Source: Candidatus Zixiibacteriota bacterium
GTDB taxonomy: Bacteria > Zixibacteria > MSB-5A5 > CAIYYT01
Length of the DNA: 5,212 nucleotides
Assembly: GCA_023134875.1 (NCBI GenBank)
Contig: JAGLUH010000366.1
Span: 1 to 5,212, forward strand
Reading direction: 5' to 3'
A program made the position numbers and the translations under genes. The notes under the pieces are model-generated. The model saw only the letters and a list, made by a program, of their open reading frames with translations, ran no database searches and had not been told where the DNA came from. Every line of letters begins with the position of its first letter. Within the stretch, counting starts at the first letter, position 1. Positions 3,545-5,212 of the stretch are shown piece by piece.

Positions 3545-5212
3545 TCATCGGTTCGGCGACGCGCTTTCTTGCAGCCGCTGCGGCGATGGGTAATGCACGC
3601 AGGGTGGCGGGCCGCCGGCGAAGATATAAGCGACCAGGTAGGTGACGTCGGCGATGTTTACCGCACCGTCACAGTCGACATCGCCGACTTCCATCGGCAC
3701 TGGCGCCGGACCGCCATTGAAAATGTAATCAATGAGAAAGACAACATCGGCGATGTTAATATATCCGTCGCCGTTGGCATCACCACTTGGGATCGGCGGC
3801 GCCTGGCCGAGAATCATGGTCACCGGCACTATCAATACCGGCTGCATGGGATCGTTGGAGTTGATCCGCAACCGTCCGGTATACTGACCATCCGGCAGAT
3901 CAAGAGCATCGAACTGAACCATGACGGTATCAATACTCATCGGGTCAACCGTCCCGCCGGTCGGGCTGACGTTCAACCAGCTTGGCGTGGCGCCGCGGAA
4001 ATCGATCGCCAGATTGTCTTGCATATAGGGGGCATTGTAGACGACCTGGAGGCCGTCAGTACCAAGGGAGTCCTCGATCCCAATTGTTGCACCTGCCAGA
4101 CCGGCGGCATCGGCGCCGGGGTTCATCACTCCGTACTGCAGAGTGATTAGACCGTTGGAATAGAGTATCGCCTGGAAAGTGAGAGAGCCGGTACCGTTAG
4201 GATACTGATAATTTGGCACGCCGTCAAATGTAATGATAAATCGCCCACCGGTAACATCGTGGTAGTAGTAGATATTTCCACCATCCGAGGGATCGAGGTC
4301 ATCCCACCACATGGCGATCATGTTGTTCGGTGGCGGCGTTGTGGGAATCGCCGTATTGGCGGTAGTGCTGTTACCCCCGCCGAAGGTGAGAATGCCGTTG
4401 GAACTGAGATAAACCTCGGTGTATTGGTACTGGTAGAAGGGGAAGTTGAAACCGAGCGCCAAGGGATCGGAGTAAGCGTCATCATCAAGCGTCAGGGCGG
4501 TTCCCACTGCGGAGATGTCAATCCAGTTGTATGTCGGGCCGCCCAGTTCATCCGAATCAATCCAGGTATAGCCGAAACCGTCGGGACCGCCGCTGCCCTT
4601 GGTCACCTCGGGATAGTAGGGTTCCTCGACGCCATTCTTGTCAGGATCGGTGATACGATAACCCAACGGCTCCTCCACCACCTGCTTGGCGAAAGGCTCG
4701 CCAACCTTGCCGGAATCGGTCTCGCAGGCAATGCCGTATGACAATTTGCCGAGGCCGGTGTTGTTGATAATCAGTTCGCGGGTGGAGACACCGGTGCTGT
4801 CGACATACTCGGTGATAGTGCCCGGCGTCGTGGAGATGCTGGGAGCGTAAATATGCAGGGTGACGGCGATGCTGCCCGAGGCATTGGCGGGATCATTGGC
4901 AGTGTAGTCGATCGTGCCGTCATGGTCGCCCGGCAACATGCCGGTAGCGTTGATTGTAACCGGCAGGTCAAGACTGTCACCCGGCGGAATCACAAGCAAA
5001 TCGGAGGAGCAGGTAATCCAGCTCACCGAGGGAATAAAGCGGACGCGCAGATCGGCCTCGCCGACATTCTTGATTTTAATATCGTGGACGGTGGTATCAC
5101 CCTCTACCAGGCTGTCCGCCATCGCCGTTGGCGTGTACTCCATTGACGCGGTACTACCGCTGCCGGAGACGTAGCCCATGAGTTCAATGTCGTCGATATT
5201 CCAGCCGCAGTA
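3545..5212 (-). CDS. Large multidomain exported protein with dockerin-like C-terminus (N-terminus beyond window)
   Basis: The frame is open from the right edge to TGA at 3545-3547, giving 555 residues. The first 11 (YCGWNIDDIEL) resemble the closing strand of a jelly-roll domain common in secreted proteases, so the ATG at 5179 is probably internal; residue numbers below count from it. Residues 14-111 look like an ASPM-SPD-2-Hydin/BACON type beta-sandwich (VHDIKIKNVGEADLRV), and 112-150 the start of another. Residues 201-395 form a beta-rich domain opening GFGYTWIDSDELGGPTYNW and containing SSNGILTFGG and MIAMWWDDLDP. Residues 397-456 are another BACON-like repeat (PSWLNVSPTGGTV), and 466-526 are two EF-hand loops ending IFAGGPPPC. 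An 18-residue tail follows. No catalytic site is visible, so activity cannot be assigned; the missing part may hold a protease or other enzyme. A terminator follows closely. Confidence 0.9.
   Translation of the reverse strand, partial: YCGWNIDDIELMGYVSGSGSTASMEYTPTAMADSLVEGDTTVHDIKIKNVGEADLRVRFIPSVSWITCSSDLLVIPPGDSLDLPVTINATGMLPGDHDGTIDYTANDPANASGSIAVTLHIYAPSISTTPGTITEYVDSTGVSTRELIINNTGLGKLSYGIACETDSGKVGEPFAKQVVEEPLGYRITDPDKNGVEEPYYPEVTKGSGGPDGFGYTWIDSDELGGPTYNWIDISAVGTALTLDDDAYSDPLALGFNFPFYQYQYTEVYLSSNGILTFGGGNSTTANTAIPTTPPPNNMIAMWWDDLDPSDGGNIYYYHDVTGGRFIITFDGVPNYQYPNGTGSLTFQAILYSNGLITLQYGVMNPGADAAGLAGATIGIEDSLGTDGLQVVYNAPYMQDNLAIDFRGATPSWLNVSPTGGTVDPMSIDTVMVQFDALDLPDGQYTGRLRINSNDPMQPVLIVPVTMILGQAPPIPSGDANGDGYINIADVVFLIDYIFNGGPAPVPMEVGDVDCDGAVNIADVTYLVAYIFAGGPPPCVHYPSPQRLQESASPNR
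3597..3628. repeat. DNA repeat, copy B (near 3' end of right-hand gene)
   Basis: This is the direct-repeat partner of 1504-1535, in the same orientation and the same reading frame, about 2.1 kb away. A further shared 16-base run, ACATCGGCGATGTTAA, occurs in the first EF-hand coding region of both genes (1651-1666 and 3744-3759). Confidence 0.75.
3602..3784 (-). other. Dockerin-like tandem EF-hand module of the right-hand secreted protein
   Basis: Loop one carries D467, N469, D471, N475 and D478; loop two carries D500, D502, D504, N508 and D511 (numbered from the ATG at 5179). Both match the dockerin type I calcium-loop pattern. The end IFAGGPPPC is identical to that of the deiminase, and C503 and C526 mirror C592 and C616 there. 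The protein then continues for 18 residues, unlike the deiminase, which stops three residues after this cysteine. Confidence 0.8.

Noticed and set aside
3479..4150. Plus-strand frame of 223 residues opposite the right-hand gene
   Set aside because: It begins inside the terminator hairpin and is antisense to the EF-hand and BACON-like coding sequence; no independent support.

Overview
The window looks like chromosomal sequence from a Gram-negative-type environmental bacterium, most plausibly of the candidate phylum Zixibacteria or a close relative. The main reason is the pair of C-terminal dockerin-like modules (two EF-hand loops, each followed by IADV, ending in YIFAGGPPPC). From memory this tail is very common on exported proteins of Zixibacteria and related lineages. 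The assignment is an inference from protein style, with no marker gene in view. All three protein-coding genes lie on the minus strand, and I see no convincing gene on the plus strand.

Layout from left to right. Positions 1-1106 hold the N-terminal 368 residues of an NCS2/AzgA-type purine permease, with the C-terminus cut by the window edge. Its leader has a good ribosome binding site that can be folded into a hairpin. Positions 1107-1493 carry no gene but are full of inverted repeats. They include a candidate 188-bp element bounded by 17-bp imperfect terminal inverted repeats (1264-1451) that contains a 20-bp stem closed by a CUUG loop. Positions 1494-3353 encode a complete exported peptidylarginine deiminase-family protein (619 residues): signal peptide, catalytic domain with the full active-site set, two beta-sandwich-like regions and a dockerin-like end. 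Positions 3354-3544 hold its ribosome binding site, a candidate promoter, and a strong hairpin terminator belonging to the next gene. Positions 3545-5212 encode the C-terminal 555 residues of a large multidomain exported protein that also ends in the dockerin-like module; its start lies beyond the right edge.

The terminator and the separate promoter indicate that the two secreted-protein genes are transcribed separately. What links them is the shared C-terminal module, which is related even at DNA level, so they probably share the same surface or extracellular destination. The purine permease appears to be an unrelated housekeeping neighbour. The most interesting points are the deiminase, whose substrate-carboxylate arginines suggest true peptidyl-citrullination rather than agmatine deimination, and the unexplained structured intergenic element.
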